DNA of 64,000 bases from Nannochloris sp. 'desiccata' (taxonomy: Eukaryota > Chlorophyta > Trebouxiophyceae > Chlorellales > Chlorellaceae). The notes beneath the pieces are model-generated. The model saw only the letters and a program-made list of their open reading frames with translations. It was not told the DNA's origin and did not search any database. Made by a program: the position numbers and the translations under genes. Below are positions 33,778-45,079 of the stretch, in pieces; the first letter of the stretch is position 1; each line of letters starts with the position of its first letter. Where the stretch lies: assembly GCA_019044685.2 (NCBI GenBank), contig JAGTXX020000014.1, positions 992,001 to 1,056,000 of the forward strand. Reading direction: 5' to 3'.

Positions 33778-35993
33778 GATTCGAAATCTTGGCTAGGAAG
33801 GGCGTTAAAACACTAACCCTACTTTGAGCGCTTGGCAATAACTGCCCGGAAGTTCAGAATGCTTTAAATACCAGCCATAACTGGAATACGTAGGTGAAAG
33901 GCTCGAAATGTCTTGAAATATGTATTGGATGAAGAAAATCCCAGCAAAATCCCTTCGAAACGAAACGAGCGCTCCCGAGTCAGACTCTCATCTGTGTTTT
34001 AAAGAATTGATGAACAGTGGCTGGCAGCAGTAGTAATAAAACTTACTTTTTGCAGCAGCGCAAAAATCCACATGCACTGTTCTGCACTCCGCTCTTCAGC
34101 ACTGAGCAGCCATCAGCAGCACATGTGATGATCACTGCTGCAGAGCGCCATCTGAGACAGCGCTGATCAGCACTCCTATAAAATAGCCCACTTGGACCAA
34201 ACATTCTACCAAATATATTGCTTTGAGGTACTATCGTCTCTTTATTTCTGGGGTCGGTGGATTTGGACGTTGAGTTTCCAAGGTCCTGGTGGCCCATCTA
34301 GATGACGGTGCTGCCGGAGCGCTCTACAGCGCTGTGCTTTATAGTGCTCTGCAGCACTCCGGGCTGAACTATTTGCTGATACTATCTAGAAATGTACATT
34401 ATGTTGATTGGTGGGACCCAGTTACGTTCCTTTGCTTATATTCAGGCGATTCGTGGGCTTGTTTGAGTGCACCGCTAGCACTCCCTCGTCCTTGGTTCAA
34501 GAGCTACTACTTACGCCATTAGCTGGTGGAATTAGTTGTTACAAGTGCTTAAAAATACTAAAATACAACGTATTTGTTGTGCAAGAAACGTTTCGTTTTA
34601 TACAGGCATCGCTGGATATATGCTGGGCCAAGTATTCTGTCGAGCGTGATGAGGTCGGTGAAGTCTCTCGCTGGGGTCCCAAGCCGAGCACCCTTTAGAT
34701 ATGGCATTTGCAATAGTTTCAACGCCGGGTGCTTTTCTTCAATCTCTGTGCAGAATTCACTCTACTCTCTTCTCCCTTCTATGGAGATAGTGGTGGTGGT
34801 CAACTTGAGCGTCAAAGTGTGCTGAAATAATGCACCTTTTTATTAAAGTATGGCTTAATGAAACCAACATCTTTTATTTATTTCCTTTAAATTAAGTCTC
34901 CTTCCCTTCCTGTTTTTGCTGTTTTTCTTTCCAAGACCTTTGTTTTTGCTGTTCTTTTTATTCCCTTTTTTCTGCTGCGGTGCTGGTCGGTGAGCGCATG
35001 TCCACAACACATGTCCTTCGTATGGTCCCTACCCCTTCACCCAATTCCCCCATTGACCCTCTATTTAGATATTTGTATACTATATATGTCATCTAGGGCT
35101 ATCCCTTCGATGATGGCTATTGATAGAGAGTCTGCTGTGGGGTAGGGAATTGGGGGACGGGACGGTGACCAAGGATGTGTGCCTGGACAGGTGCAACCGC
35201 CTGGTTTCTCTGCAAACGCTGCAATACCGCAGTGTTTCTATGCATGTTAGTATCACTTAAACGCACCAGCGCTTCCCAGCGCTGGTGCAAACTTTATCAA
35301 TTTTCAGTGCTGTGATCCTCAGTGATCCTCAGCGCTAGCAATGTAATGAGCAATGATAAGCACCAGTGCGCCCTCATACTGAAAATCGCTGTTCAGCGCA
35401 GCGCTGAAAATTGCTGGTGTGGGGGAGATCCGCTTTTCAGCACACCTGATCTTCACCACTGTTTATCAATTCTGTAAAACCCAGATGTCTAAGACGGTCT
35501 TAGTAAACTCATCAGCTTATCTGGCCCTACCTGCCGTTTCCCATGGACTTTAACCATTTCTCATGCGAACGAAACGACTGCATGGTGTTTATAAAATGGA
35601 AAATTCAAAAGCGATGCTTTTGCGTCAAGGTCTTCGCCAGGCAGGGGCGGTGGCGGTCATGACGGCAGAAAAAACTTTAATGTCCAAAAAAAATCATGCT
35701 CAGCTGTCAAATACCATACTCTTTTTACTTTGATCGTTATTGTGTTTCCTTGCCTGCCAGTTGGTTTGCAGTTTTCAGCAACCAACTCCGTTCATCATTC
35801 ACAGGTGCCAACGCACTCCAGGTAGAAATTAAAGGAGGCTGACAATAAAATGCTGCAAAGCGTGATTTAACTTTCAAAGCAACACAACCCCTTGCTTATT
35901 ATCAAGTATAGATTTCAATAAAAAGCTCGTAAAGCTTGAAATCGCCCAATAGATAATCGCCTCCACCAGAAAAACATTTTTCAATTCGAAATT
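33778..35993. other. Largest gene-free stretch (2.2 kb), palindrome-rich
   Basis: It lies between divergent NhaC (-) and eIF3L (+). Small ORFs at 34043-34825 lack any protein-like signature. Many AGCGCT/CAGCGCTG words and GTGCTGA-type repeats occur at 33826, 33968, 34158, 34317-34335, 35268-35285, 35331 and 35395-35405. A pyrimidine-rich tract covers 34890-34975. It could be a decayed fold-back element, a structured RNA or long promoters. Confidence 0.5.
35263..35288. repeat. Perfect 10-bp inverted repeat (hairpin)
   Basis: GCACCAGCGC (35263-35272) and GCGCTGGTGC (35279-35288) are perfect inverted copies around a 6-base loop. A second hairpin, TTCAGCGC/GCGCTGAA, lies at 35393-35409. Confidence 0.8.
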
Positions 35994-37727
35994 ATGGACG
36001 GCTTGATTGAGGTAAGCCATTATAGTTTGATTAAGAGTCAAAATAGAAACATAAAGCAGCTTCCAAAGTCTGCACCAGGAGCTTTGATTAAGCCCTTGAA
36101 CTCATTCATTGATGATGAATTTTCTTTACTGCAGACTGGGGCTGCCAGGCCCACACCAGTCCCCAAGATGGTGCAAGATTTCGTTGTTTACTTTTATCGC
36201 CATATTCGAGAACGCAACATCAGAGAAATTTACACGATGTACTCACATACCTTCCCCGTATTATCGGAGCGGTTCTTCAAAGGCTCTTCCTGGCCTCGCG
36301 CTGAGGCTGTCTCCCACCTTGTAGACCACGATCACGTATTCTGCATGCTTTATAAGGAACTCTACTTCCGTCACATGTATGCTGCAGGAACCCCGGCCCC
36401 TGAACAGCGCCACGAATCTTGGGCAAATTACCGCGAGCTGTTTACCGTTATTTTGCAATCTAACTTGAATATGCAGCTCCCTAATGGCTGGCTCTGGGAT
36501 ATGATTGATGAATTTGTTTACCAATTCCAGTCTTATTTGCAATACCGTGGTAAACTCGCTGGGAAGGCACCTGAAGAAATTGCCGCTTTAAGAGCGGCTG
36601 AAGATTTAGGGGCCTGGAAAACTGAAGATGTGATCAATTTCTTAGAGCAGCTTGCTTCTCGATCTGGTATTCGCGAAGATCTCTCCACCACTGCTGGAGT
36701 TGAAGCTTTATACTCCAGCGAAGGCTATAACCCCACATCATCAAATGTTCGTAGAATGCTGGGTTACTTTTCTTTAATTGGTTTACTTCGTGTACACTGT
36801 GTGCTTGGCGACCACGTCACAGGATTACGAGCTCTAGCTCCATTGAACCCTTTCAACCGGAAATGCCTTTTTGCTACGAAAATCCCCATGGCGGCAATCA
36901 CCATGGCATACTACTGCGGCTTTGCCTACTTGGCTATGCAGAGACACGTAGATGCAGCTCGTTGCTTCAATTTCGGTGCTACCTACGTCGCTCGTGTGAA
37001 AGGACACCACCCTCGTGGCCCTGGATACGATCAAATGCTGAAAAAGAATGAGCAAATGTATGCTCTACTCGCCATTACACTTGCGTTATGCCCTGCTGCT
37101 TCAAGGCAATTAGATGAGAGTGTGGCCAATACTTTACGTGAAAAGTATGGAGAAAAGACACGTAATATGACTTCTGGTGCCATTGATGCATTTGAAGATT
37201 TATTTGCGTATGCTTGCCCCAAATTCGCATCAGGTGTTGCACCTAATTGGAACGATCCCACCACCAACACCAATGCTGCTGCCTACAAAACACAGCTCGC
37301 TGCATTCATGTCTCTAGTAGAAGAACGTAAACACTTGCCTGCTATCAAACAAGTCCTCAAGCTCTATTCTTCCATTACCATTGCCAAATTGGGCACGTTA
37401 GCTGAACTGGATGAAGCCACTGTCAGGGCGCAACTTGATCTTTTATCAAAGTCCGCGCAAGTGATCACCTGGAGCAGTGGAGATGCGTTATCCGGTGAAG
37501 TACAAGCGTGCGGTGATATTGAATTTTCAGTTGAAATGCAAAATGGTCAAGAACTCGTTCTGGTAAGAGAAACTAAAGGAACGGTACTTACTGGAGAATT
37601 TTTGGTACGACATATTCAGAAATTCGAAGATATGGTACGGGATTTGGATGCTATTCAGTTACCTACTGCTGCTAGCACTGCTGCTGCTGCTGCTGCTAGT
37701 TTGGCTCCTCCTGCAGTGACTGCTTAA
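35994..37727 (+). CDS. EIF3L: Eukaryotic translation initiation factor 3 subunit L
   Basis: eIF3L is a PCI-domain subunit of the eIF3 complex that helps load 40S ribosomes onto mRNA. The 577-residue ORF shows family blocks SERFFKGSSWPRAEAVSHLV, LYKELYFRHMYA, LPNGWLWDMIDEFVYQFQSY, RRMLGYFSLIGLLRVHCVLGD, KKNEQMYALLAITLALCP, REKYGEKTRNM and SCPKF-like YACPKFAS. The PCI region and the final LVRHIQKFEDMVRDL follow. An Ala-rich tail is extra. The segment 36012-36134 begins GTAAGCC after codon 6, ends TTACTGCAG, is 123 bp (a multiple of 3) without stops, and its protein has no counterpart in the family. It is probably an intron, giving MDGLIE-TGAARPTP and 536 residues. A short (AC)6 repeat lies in the 3' region near 37875. 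Confidence 0.95.
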   Translation: MDGLIEVSHYSLIKSQNRNIKQLPKSAPGALIKPLNSFIDDEFSLLQTGAARPTPVPKMVQDFVVYFYRHIRERNIREIYTMYSHTFPVLSERFFKGSSWPRAEAVSHLVDHDHVFCMLYKELYFRHMYAAGTPAPEQRHESWANYRELFTVILQSNLNMQLPNGWLWDMIDEFVYQFQSYLQYRGKLAGKAPEEIAALRAAEDLGAWKTEDVINFLEQLASRSGIREDLSTTAGVEALYSSEGYNPTSSNVRRMLGYFSLIGLLRVHCVLGDHVTGLRALAPLNPFNRKCLFATKIPMAAITMAYYCGFAYLAMQRHVDAARCFNFGATYVARVKGHHPRGPGYDQMLKKNEQMYALLAITLALCPAASRQLDESVANTLREKYGEKTRNMTSGAIDAFEDLFAYACPKFASGVAPNWNDPTTNTNAAAYKTQLAAFMSLVEERKHLPAIKQVLKLYSSITIAKLGTLAELDEATVRAQLDLLSKSAQVITWSSGDALSGEVQACGDIEFSVEMQNGQELVLVRETKGTVLTGEFLVRHIQKFEDMVRDLDAIQLPTAASTAAAAAASLAPPAVTA

Positions 37728-37956
37728 TGGAAGAGAAACATAATCGAGTCACGATGGATCAGTCGCTGAGGAGATTCAGAATTTTGATCTACTTGACTTA
37801 TCATTCAATTTCGTCATTGCTATCTTTTTTGATTTCTTTCGAGTGTTGCTGGAAAAATTAAAATTACATTTAAAACACACACACACATATATACATAGTA
37901 GTAGAAGACTAAAGGATTATGTACAAAGAAGAAGAAATAAAGAATAATTCTGCTGC

Positions 37957-39231
37957 CTACTTGTATCTCTTTTCGCCGACACCACCGTCACCATCAGTCT
38001 GTTGTAGCAACAACCCCCTCCTTTCTTGTGCACTGATGTCTCTATCATCGTGATCCAATTCCCCTCTAGAATGATAATTACCTGTCAACACCATTTCTGT
38101 CCCATCGAGTAATGCCTGGCTCCTCTCGACCTTTATTGTCCCTACACCCACCGTGGTGGCTGTGCTTCTCCTATTCTCTAATGCCACTATGCACACACCA
38201 CCTGTAATCATCAAAGCTCCTAGTGCCCCAATCCACGAAATCTCTTCATGCAACACCACTATCCCTATAATATGTGAATAAATAACCTGAGTTGTGTTCA
38301 CAGCAGACCCGACAGCAGCACTTTCTATCTGAAATCCTCTGTTCAATAAAATATTTGCAGCAAAGGACGATATTGCAATGGCAGCTAAACACACCCAATC
38401 AAGCAAAGTAGGCCAAACTGCAGGACGTGGCCAGCCGAATGCAAGGAATATTGACGCGTGGGTGAGGGCAGCAGTGTGAAACCAGACGGCTATGGAGATG
38501 GCGGAAGCTTTTTTACCGATAACTCGAATAGTTAGATAGGCGCCTGCAGCGAGAAATGCACTGGCTAGTCCAAAGGTAACACCCCATAGCCTTCTAGGAG
38601 TCCAATCTTTACTTCTAAATTGGTCAAAGTAGTCTATTCGGTCTTCATTACCACCAGTAATGCCGGTGTCATTGTTATTGAAAACGTGGTTTAGGCCACC
38701 ACCACCACCAGGAGCAGCAGCATTGTCGTCACTGCTAAATAGAAAAGGAGGTCTGACTACAAACAACATCCCTGCCAAGCTCACAAGCGACCCACTAAAC
38801 GCTTTCCACGTAAGGGTCTCTTTCAATAGCAACCAGGCTAATACAGCTGTCAATACTGGATTTAGGAACAAAAGTGAAACAGCATCGGCTAATGGCAGGC
38901 GCTGTATCGTTGCATAATAGCAATCCATAGCCGCGGCTCCTATTAGACCTCTCATCGCTAAAAACAGCATATGCTGCCGTTCACCAAACAAAGGGCTAGT
39001 TTGACCAGACATTGAATAGGCAACATGGCTGAAAAGAAGACTCAGTGCGCTGCGAACGCTAACGATTTCAAAGACGCCAATGCCAGGGCTGAGAGGTCTG
39101 ACCAGGCTGGCAGCAACGCTGTAGGTCAGGGAGGCAATGGCAATGCATGCTGAGCCTGAGTTCCAAATGTAATTGCTGAGTTTTAAAGGGAATGGTGTGG
39201 TGCTGTGGTGAGCGGTGTCAATGTCGCTCAT
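37957..39231 (-). CDS. EamA-type drug/metabolite transporter (SLC35G-like)
   Basis: Single-exon 424-residue protein with ten predicted helices in two EamA repeats. Repeat 1 shows RSALSLLFSHVAYSM, MRGLIGAAAMDCYYATIQRL, PLADAVSLLFLNPVLTAVLAWLLLKE and WKAFSGSLVSLAGMLFVVRP. Repeat 2 shows VWFHTAALTHASIFLAFGWP, SSFAANILLNRGFQIESAA, VIYSHIIGIVVLHEEISWIG and GALMITGGVCIVAL. The PLADAVSLLFLNPV and hEEI..iG patterns are diagnostic of the DMT superfamily. A Gly/Asn-rich loop of ~40 residues joins the halves, and the C-terminal 60 residues are hydrophilic. Substrate unknown (amino acids, nucleotides or acyl-carnitine-like compounds are reported for relatives). Location is probably an endomembrane or plasma membrane. 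Confidence 0.87.
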   Translation of the reverse strand: MSDIDTAHHSTTPFPLKLSNYIWNSGSACIAIASLTYSVAASLVRPLSPGIGVFEIVSVRSALSLLFSHVAYSMSGQTSPLFGERQHMLFLAMRGLIGAAAMDCYYATIQRLPLADAVSLLFLNPVLTAVLAWLLLKETLTWKAFSGSLVSLAGMLFVVRPPFLFSSDDNAAAPGGGGGLNHVFNNNDTGITGGNEDRIDYFDQFRSKDWTPRRLWGVTFGLASAFLAAGAYLTIRVIGKKASAISIAVWFHTAALTHASIFLAFGWPRPAVWPTLLDWVCLAAIAISSFAANILLNRGFQIESAAVGSAVNTTQVIYSHIIGIVVLHEEISWIGALGALMITGGVCIVALENRRSTATTVGVGTIKVERSQALLDGTEMVLTGNYHSRGELDHDDRDISAQERRGLLLQQTDGDGGVGEKRYK

Positions 39232-39593
39232 TAGGTGATCGATCGATTAATATGAGTCGTCCATATCTATTTAATTATTTCTTACCGCAATCAAATATAG
39301 AGGAGTAGAATGGTACTTATCTTTAAATTTTATACCTATATATTAATTTAATAATGTATTTTCCCCCTCTAGTTCTGTGAATTAATTTATATTTCTGCAA
39401 AGTAAAGCGCTGGCGCCGCTTTGTGGCAGACCACAGACGAAGCAGCAAGCCTTCCCTCTGATCCTTTTCCTTAGAATAAACTATTTGAATTCTCTCATAG
39501 TCGCCCAACAACATTACAGTGAAACTTCCATCCTAAATCATTTCAAACAAAAAAAAAGAAAAACAAACTTCAACAACAATATCGATACGTTGT
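39232..39593. other. Intergenic region, ~360 bp
   Basis: Upstream of the EamA gene (-) and downstream of the GPR gene (-). AT-rich, no ORF supported. Confidence 0.35.
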
Positions 39594-41009
39594 TCACTTT
39601 CCTTTCTGCACAGCTCTATGCGTATACTTCACTCCTTCATCTTTCTGCACCACCTGCCCTTTCCCTCTCATCAAATACCTCGTCGTCAACAACCCTTCCA
39701 CCCCTACAGGACCACGTGCGTGAATCCTTGAGGTACTAATCCCTACTTCAGCACCAAGTCCAAATCTGTATCCATCAGAAAATCGAGTGGAAGCATTATG
39801 AAACACACACGCTGAGTCAACCTTTCTCAAAAATTCAGCTGCAGTAGTTTCATCAGTAGTGATAATGCATTCGGTATGACCACTACCATTGGCATGGATA
39901 TGGTCAATAGCTTCATCTAATCCAGAGACGAGCTCAATCGTCACGTCCAAAGAAGAGTACTCATGACGAGGTGAAGGTGCTATGGGAAGGTTGAGAATTG
40001 AAGAGGAACGTTCACCTCCGTGCAAAGTAACGCCCGCTTCTTTTAGAGCATCCATAATGGCATTGAGACGGTCTCCCACAAGGGATTCATGGACCAGAAT
40101 TTTCTCCACGGCGTTGCAAGCCGCTGGATAGTCAACTTTCGAATCAACACAAATTGACTTTGCCATGGCGTCATCAGCTGCAGGATCCACATAAATATGG
40201 CAAATACCATCTGCATGACCTAAAACAGGGATTTTTGTATTTGATTGAATGTAGGAGACCAGCTGATTGGAACCACGGGGGATCACCAGGTCAATCGTAT
40301 CATGTAATTTGAGAAGTGCATCAATATCGTCGCGAGAGGTGACCAAGCCTACCAGATCACGTCCTACTGCAGGAGCAACTTCAGCTACAGCATCCACAAT
40401 GAGTTTATGAAGCATCGCATTGGAATGGATGGCTTCTTTACCTCCTTTTAGGACCAGGCCATTGCCGCTTCGAATTGCCAATGCGGCAATTTGAGGAAGA
40501 GCATCGGGACGAGCTTCAAATATAATGAGAAGTACACCGATAGGGGACGTTACTTTATCGAGTGTCAAACCTTCTGCAATCTCCATACGGCTGATTAAAC
40601 GGCCTATAGGTTCTTCTTGAGCTGCAATCGCACGAACACCGTCAGCCAGCTGGCGGATTTTAGTAGGCTTCAGGATAAGACGTTGTAATAAAGCTTCGCT
40701 GGTCTTCCCAGTAGCTGCTTCTACATCTTTAGCATTCTCAGCCATCACTTGAGCTTCATTTGCTTCCAGCATATCTGCGATTCGGTGCATGATTGCCACA
40801 CGCTCCGTGGTGGAGAGAGATTGCAGCTGGCGAGAGGCAGCGCGTGCACGCAGCGCCATGTCTCTAGGACTCTATATATGGGAAAACATATTGAGATATA
40901 AATGTCAATTTAACCAGACGCGTCAAACGTGCAGAGGAGAAAAACAATCATCGCATCTGATTTAAAATGCTCAATTAAATCTTACCAGAGCTCCATCAGA
41001 AGACGCCAT
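39594..41009 (-). CDS. Glutamate-5-semialdehyde dehydrogenase (gamma-glutamyl phosphate reductase), P5CS-C-terminal type
   Basis: It catalyses NADPH-dependent reduction of gamma-glutamyl phosphate in proline synthesis. The long ORF starts at 40859, but a 24-nt first exon (40986-41009, MASSDGAL) joins in frame to exon 2 (39594-40871, [14 protein letters not shown]), with intron borders GTAAGA...ATATAG; total 433 residues. Conserved blocks are [79 protein letters not shown] (catalytic Cys), [19 protein letters not shown], and [20 protein letters not shown]. These match the reductase half of plant P5CS better than bacterial ProA, yet no glutamate 5-kinase domain precedes it; the region upstream has no coding capacity. 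The 3' end nearly meets the EamA promoter. No clear transit peptide, so likely cytosolic. Confidence 0.93.
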
Positions 41010-42765
41010 CTTATTAGATCCCAGAATAATAAGTAATATAAACCCGACACACTGTGTTATATCATTAAATTCAGCTTGCGCAACAGTGACAGACCAGGCC
41101 TCATCTAGCAACTCACCCACCTTCTCCTCAGCCTCAGCGCTGACAAGTCACTTAATGTCTTGTGCTCTTATAGAAAAATATCAACTTTCTATTTATGACA
41201 GCAGCAGTGACGTAACCTAGCAAACGTATCTTGCTACGGAACTTGGTCACTTTAATTGCTTGCCTCTACCTTGGTTGCTGCTCTGCCAGTGGGGCTGGGT
41301 ATCGCCGTATTTGACTGGCAGAGGCAGAGGCGTCAAGAGTGGTTACGGTTGCTATTAGACTTTATTCTTTCTGTATATTATGCTATCATTACAAAGATGC
41401 CATCACTGAAACAAAGAAGAGGGAAAAACGAGGGACACACAGACGCTAAAAATTTAAAAAGAATTCTCGAAAATTATTGTTGTTATTTTTTTTATAACGT
41501 TGTTGGTATTAGTAGTAATTAATTAAAAAGTTCAGCGCCGATTCTCAAAGGTCGTTATAGCTGAAGGGATGCGGAGAAAAGAAACTGGAGGAAGAAGAAA
41601 ATCACTATGGAAGAGGGAGAGGCAATGGATGTCAACAATAAAACAAAGAATTCGAAAAACACATACGCAGGCCAGGCGACAAGTAGAAAATAAGTTGGAA
41701 AAACAGGTTAAGAAACATGTTAATTAGACAGAAAAACCCCGTTTTTATTGAAATGTTAGTGAGTAACCTAATGTAGCTAGTTCTTGGGTACTAGCAAAAT
41801 GATCTCAGCAGGTCTTTGAAGGGAAAATTTCAAACCAGAAATTTGCCGAAGGGAAAAGGCTTGCAAGAAAATAGTAAAATATTCTTTAAAAAAAGGGACA
41901 GGCCGGCTAAAGAGGCAACATACTGTAAGAAACCGTGTAGCCTGACCAGCACGTGAAGAAAAGAAAATGGATTATATTTGACACATATACCGATTCCCAT
42001 ACCACTCGCCCACCGACTCCCAGATACACAATGCGCTTCACAATGCACAGACACGCGTCAAATGAGTCGGAGAAAGCAAGTTGTTTATACGAATTTTTGT
42101 GTGTATGTTTATCGGGTGTAGAAAAGCGGATTAGAGAAAGAAAGGAATATGTCCGCCCAAGAAACAAAATAGGTTGGTCGGTTCTGCTCAGAAGTAAAGA
42201 GGGGAAACAAAAGGGCAAAAGTAGAGAAAAAGGTGTCCAAAAACACACGCAGCGTGACAGAATACTTTAAAAATTCCTTTTCCCGCTCAAAATAATAATT
42301 CTTTTTTGGAAGATGGTATAGCCATCAACAGAAAAACCTAGCCAGCGAGGTACGTAATCAGCAGAAGTATACAACTTTTCATTAGTATAATATTGAGAAA
42401 TGGCCAGCTAGTTTCCTCGGGGTAACCGTAGGTAGGTTATATAAAAAAAAAAGGAAGAGAGCATTGTTTAGTTGGTGCCAATAATAGAAAGGAGTTTAGA
42501 AAGAAAGAAGGAAAGATTTCATTGGTAGGGTAGGATATGTAGAGTAAGATATTCAAAGGTAAGTTAGGAAATTGAGTTGATTTGAAAACAAACAGGGGGC
42601 AAAATATAGTTAGGGAAATAAAGATAGAAAAGAAGAGAAAATAAAAAAAAATACGGCACATGCAGAGAATAATACACAGACAGAAAGGACGCTCAATTTC
42701 AGGAAAGCGGAAAGAGGAGACAGAAAAAGGGGGGGAAGAGAAACCGATTAATTGATTCTGTTCAT
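41010..42765. other. Gene-free 1.75 kb, purine-rich on + strand
   Basis: It lies between the start of the GPR gene (-) and the stop of the RRM gene (-). From about 41540 to 42765 the + strand is strongly A+G-rich, so a transcript on the minus strand would be pyrimidine-rich. ORFs here (41907-42248, 42437-42769) are Phe/Ser/Leu-rich artefacts of that bias. It may be a long 3' UTR of the RRM gene. Confidence 0.45.
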
Positions 42766-45079
42766 TCACGCGCTAGGCCTTTGAGAAGGGTTTTCTAACG
42801 GAGCAGCCCATGGAGCAGCACCCCCATCAACGAGGCCATTACCTCCACTTGCATTCCTAGTAGACAACGAGAAAGAATCTACATCACTACGAAAGGAATC
42901 TGGATTAATTCCCAATGGTAAGCCAGAAGTGGCAGGAGATCCTCTCAGAGAATTATTTGATAAACTCAATTCTAGCAGTTGGATGGTTAGGTTGTCATTG
43001 CTGTTGTTGTTGTTAGGGCTAGGACGGACAGGAGATACAGGTCCTGAACTGGTAGGGCTTATTGTAGAGCCTGGTGGTCGCAGAACAGGGCTGCCGCCTA
43101 GAAATTGTGCACCAACTCCATCAGCATTGTTGACATGGCTCCCCTCAACACCATTCCCACCAAGAAGAGATCCTCCAAACTGAGCCGACGCCCATACAGC
43201 ACAGGTGCCAGGATCCAATGGACCAGGATGTCCTTCGCGGATAGGAGGCAACGGTAAACTACTTGCTCCTTGCAACGGAGAAGACACGCTATGCATGCCG
43301 CCATTCGGGCTGCTGCTGCTGCTGTGGTGGTTGATCGGCACTGGTGCTGCAGATTGGTAGAAAGCACTCTGCATTACCGCAGCAGGTGGTGGTGGCGGTG
43401 TTGGCGAGTGCTGCTGTTGCAGTCTCTGCAATGCCAAGTTCTGCGCAACAAGTAACTGCGCTTGATTGAAACTGCCATCACCACCACCATCACCACCACC
43501 AAGTTGCTGACTGCCTCCTCCGCCTCCTTGTTGAGTAGCTGCAGCTACAGCCATTAATTGCTGTCGCAATTGCAATGCCGCATCCATACTTAACCGTGCA
43601 GGTGGCTGCCCTGCTCCAGGACCCCAAAAACCACTATTACCTAGATCCAGGGATGTTCTATTGGACGAGGTAGTAGAGTACCAGTCAGAAATAGTAGATA
43701 AACTACTAAATGAATCTTCTCTACTCATCATACTACCAAAAGGACCGATGCTGTTGGGTAAGGGGCCAGAAGCTGAGCGCATACTGTTGGAACTGCCACT
43801 GCCACCTGAAGTTGGCGGGTGTTGTTGTTGTTGTTGTTGATTATACTGATTGTGGTTGTGAATGTTTGGCTGGTGTCCTTGATAAAGGAAGTAATCAGAA
43901 AGGGAAGGTCCAAATTGCCCCGATTGCGGTGCACTAAAACGATTAACTTGTCCTTGGTACTGCTGCTGCTGTTGATGCGGTGGAGAAGAAAAACTAGTTC
44001 GACTGAGGTAGCCACCGCCGCCAGATGCCGCAGCTCCAAAGTTTTGAATCCCTTGGCTAAGAGGGGCAGCCTGCTGCTGAGCAATAAGATTATGTTGCGA
44101 TGGATTGAGTAGCATACTTAATACAGCGTCAGAACTGACTCCTTCCATTGCTAACAAGGCAGCTATGTTGTTAATCTGCTCGGGTGCTAATGCTCCTGTA
44201 GCGCCCATTGAATTGAGGGCGATAAGGAGTGCTTGATGGGCAACAGCGTGTTTCTCCTTGTAGTATGTATCGCGATCTTCCACCATGGTAAGGTTTTTGA
44301 TAGGGATTCCACAGATACTCAAGGGACTCTCAGCCAAAGCACGCTCAGCAGAGTCCTTCACAGCAAATGTGACAAAACAAAAGGGGCGTCTTTTTAAAGT
44401 TTTCTTATGTCGTGGGAAGTACACGTCAGTGACGACACCCCAACGGCTGAAATGGGCTTTGACCAGATCCTCAGTAGCTTCCTGTGAGACAAAATTTGTA
44501 AAAGTGAGTAAAATTAAAATACAAAAGGGGATTTAGAGGGAGAGAGAGCGGTGTTTGGTATAGGTAAGAAATTGCAGAAAATAGGATAAAGTGATCTTCT
44601 GAAAATGTAATTTCGCAACTTGATCGTGCAAAATTGTGCTCAACACCGTCTAACAACTTCAATTTTACTAATATGCAAGCAAATGTACCTTTGGGACGTG
44701 GCCACAGAAGAGTCGCGGGCCCGAGCCCTTGCTCGGAGGAGGAGCTCTGAAATCGCAAGCATCCCCGCCAAGCCCTGGCTGCGTGTGTAGGCTTTTCAGT
44801 TCATCTTGTAGCCGTAGCAACACCTGCGGAGGCAAATAGGGGAACAGAGGGTTAACACTAGGACGTAATTAAATTAAGCCACTCGATTGTGATAAAACTC
44901 TTCCAGAAAAGCACCACAATTGAGAGGTTTTATAGCAGTCCTAGCATCAGTGAATATAGTTAAATGCCTATAGAGGTGCTAAGTGGGTTTCCAAGAGGTG
45001 CAAAAATGGGAGGCGGTCCTTCCTCACCCTTAAGCCATGATCCCTTAAGCCTTACCTGTTCCGCAGTGTGGCCATCCAT
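42766..45079 (-). CDS. RRM RNA-binding protein with Gln/Ser/Gly/Asn-rich prion-like C-terminus
   Basis: Exons 45056-45079 (MDGHTAEQ), 44689-44823 and 42766-44481 encode 624 residues; all introns are phase 0. Joining the exons completes one RRM (about residues 45-120), with RNP2 LFCGHVPK, EATEDLVKAHFSRWGVVTDV, RNP1 RPFCFVTF, AERALAE and ICGIPIKNLTM. After the RRM a conserved-looking helix-rich stretch (~130-185) leads into ~440 residues of low complexity: Gln runs, Gly/Ser patches and an Asn run (NNNNSNDNL). Such single-RRM proteins with a prion-like tail resemble hnRNP/Musashi/TDP-43-type regulators in organisation, but not closely enough for a name. Probable nucleocytoplasmic RNA regulator. 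It is divergent from the SAP/RNase Z-like gene, with 353 bp between their ATGs. Confidence 0.85.

Noticed and set aside
34043..34825. Small ORFs in the palindrome-rich gap
   Set aside because: Unrelated short readings on both strands, no start context or domain; the repeats themselves explain the open frames.
37871..37890. (AC)6 microsatellite as a regulatory element
   Set aside because: Short and ordinary 3'-region microsatellite; nothing suggests a function.
41907..42769. 113-aa and 110-aa minus-strand ORFs downstream of the RRM gene
   Set aside because: Phe/Ser/Leu-rich translations of a pyrimidine-rich strand; one overlaps the stop codon of the RRM gene.
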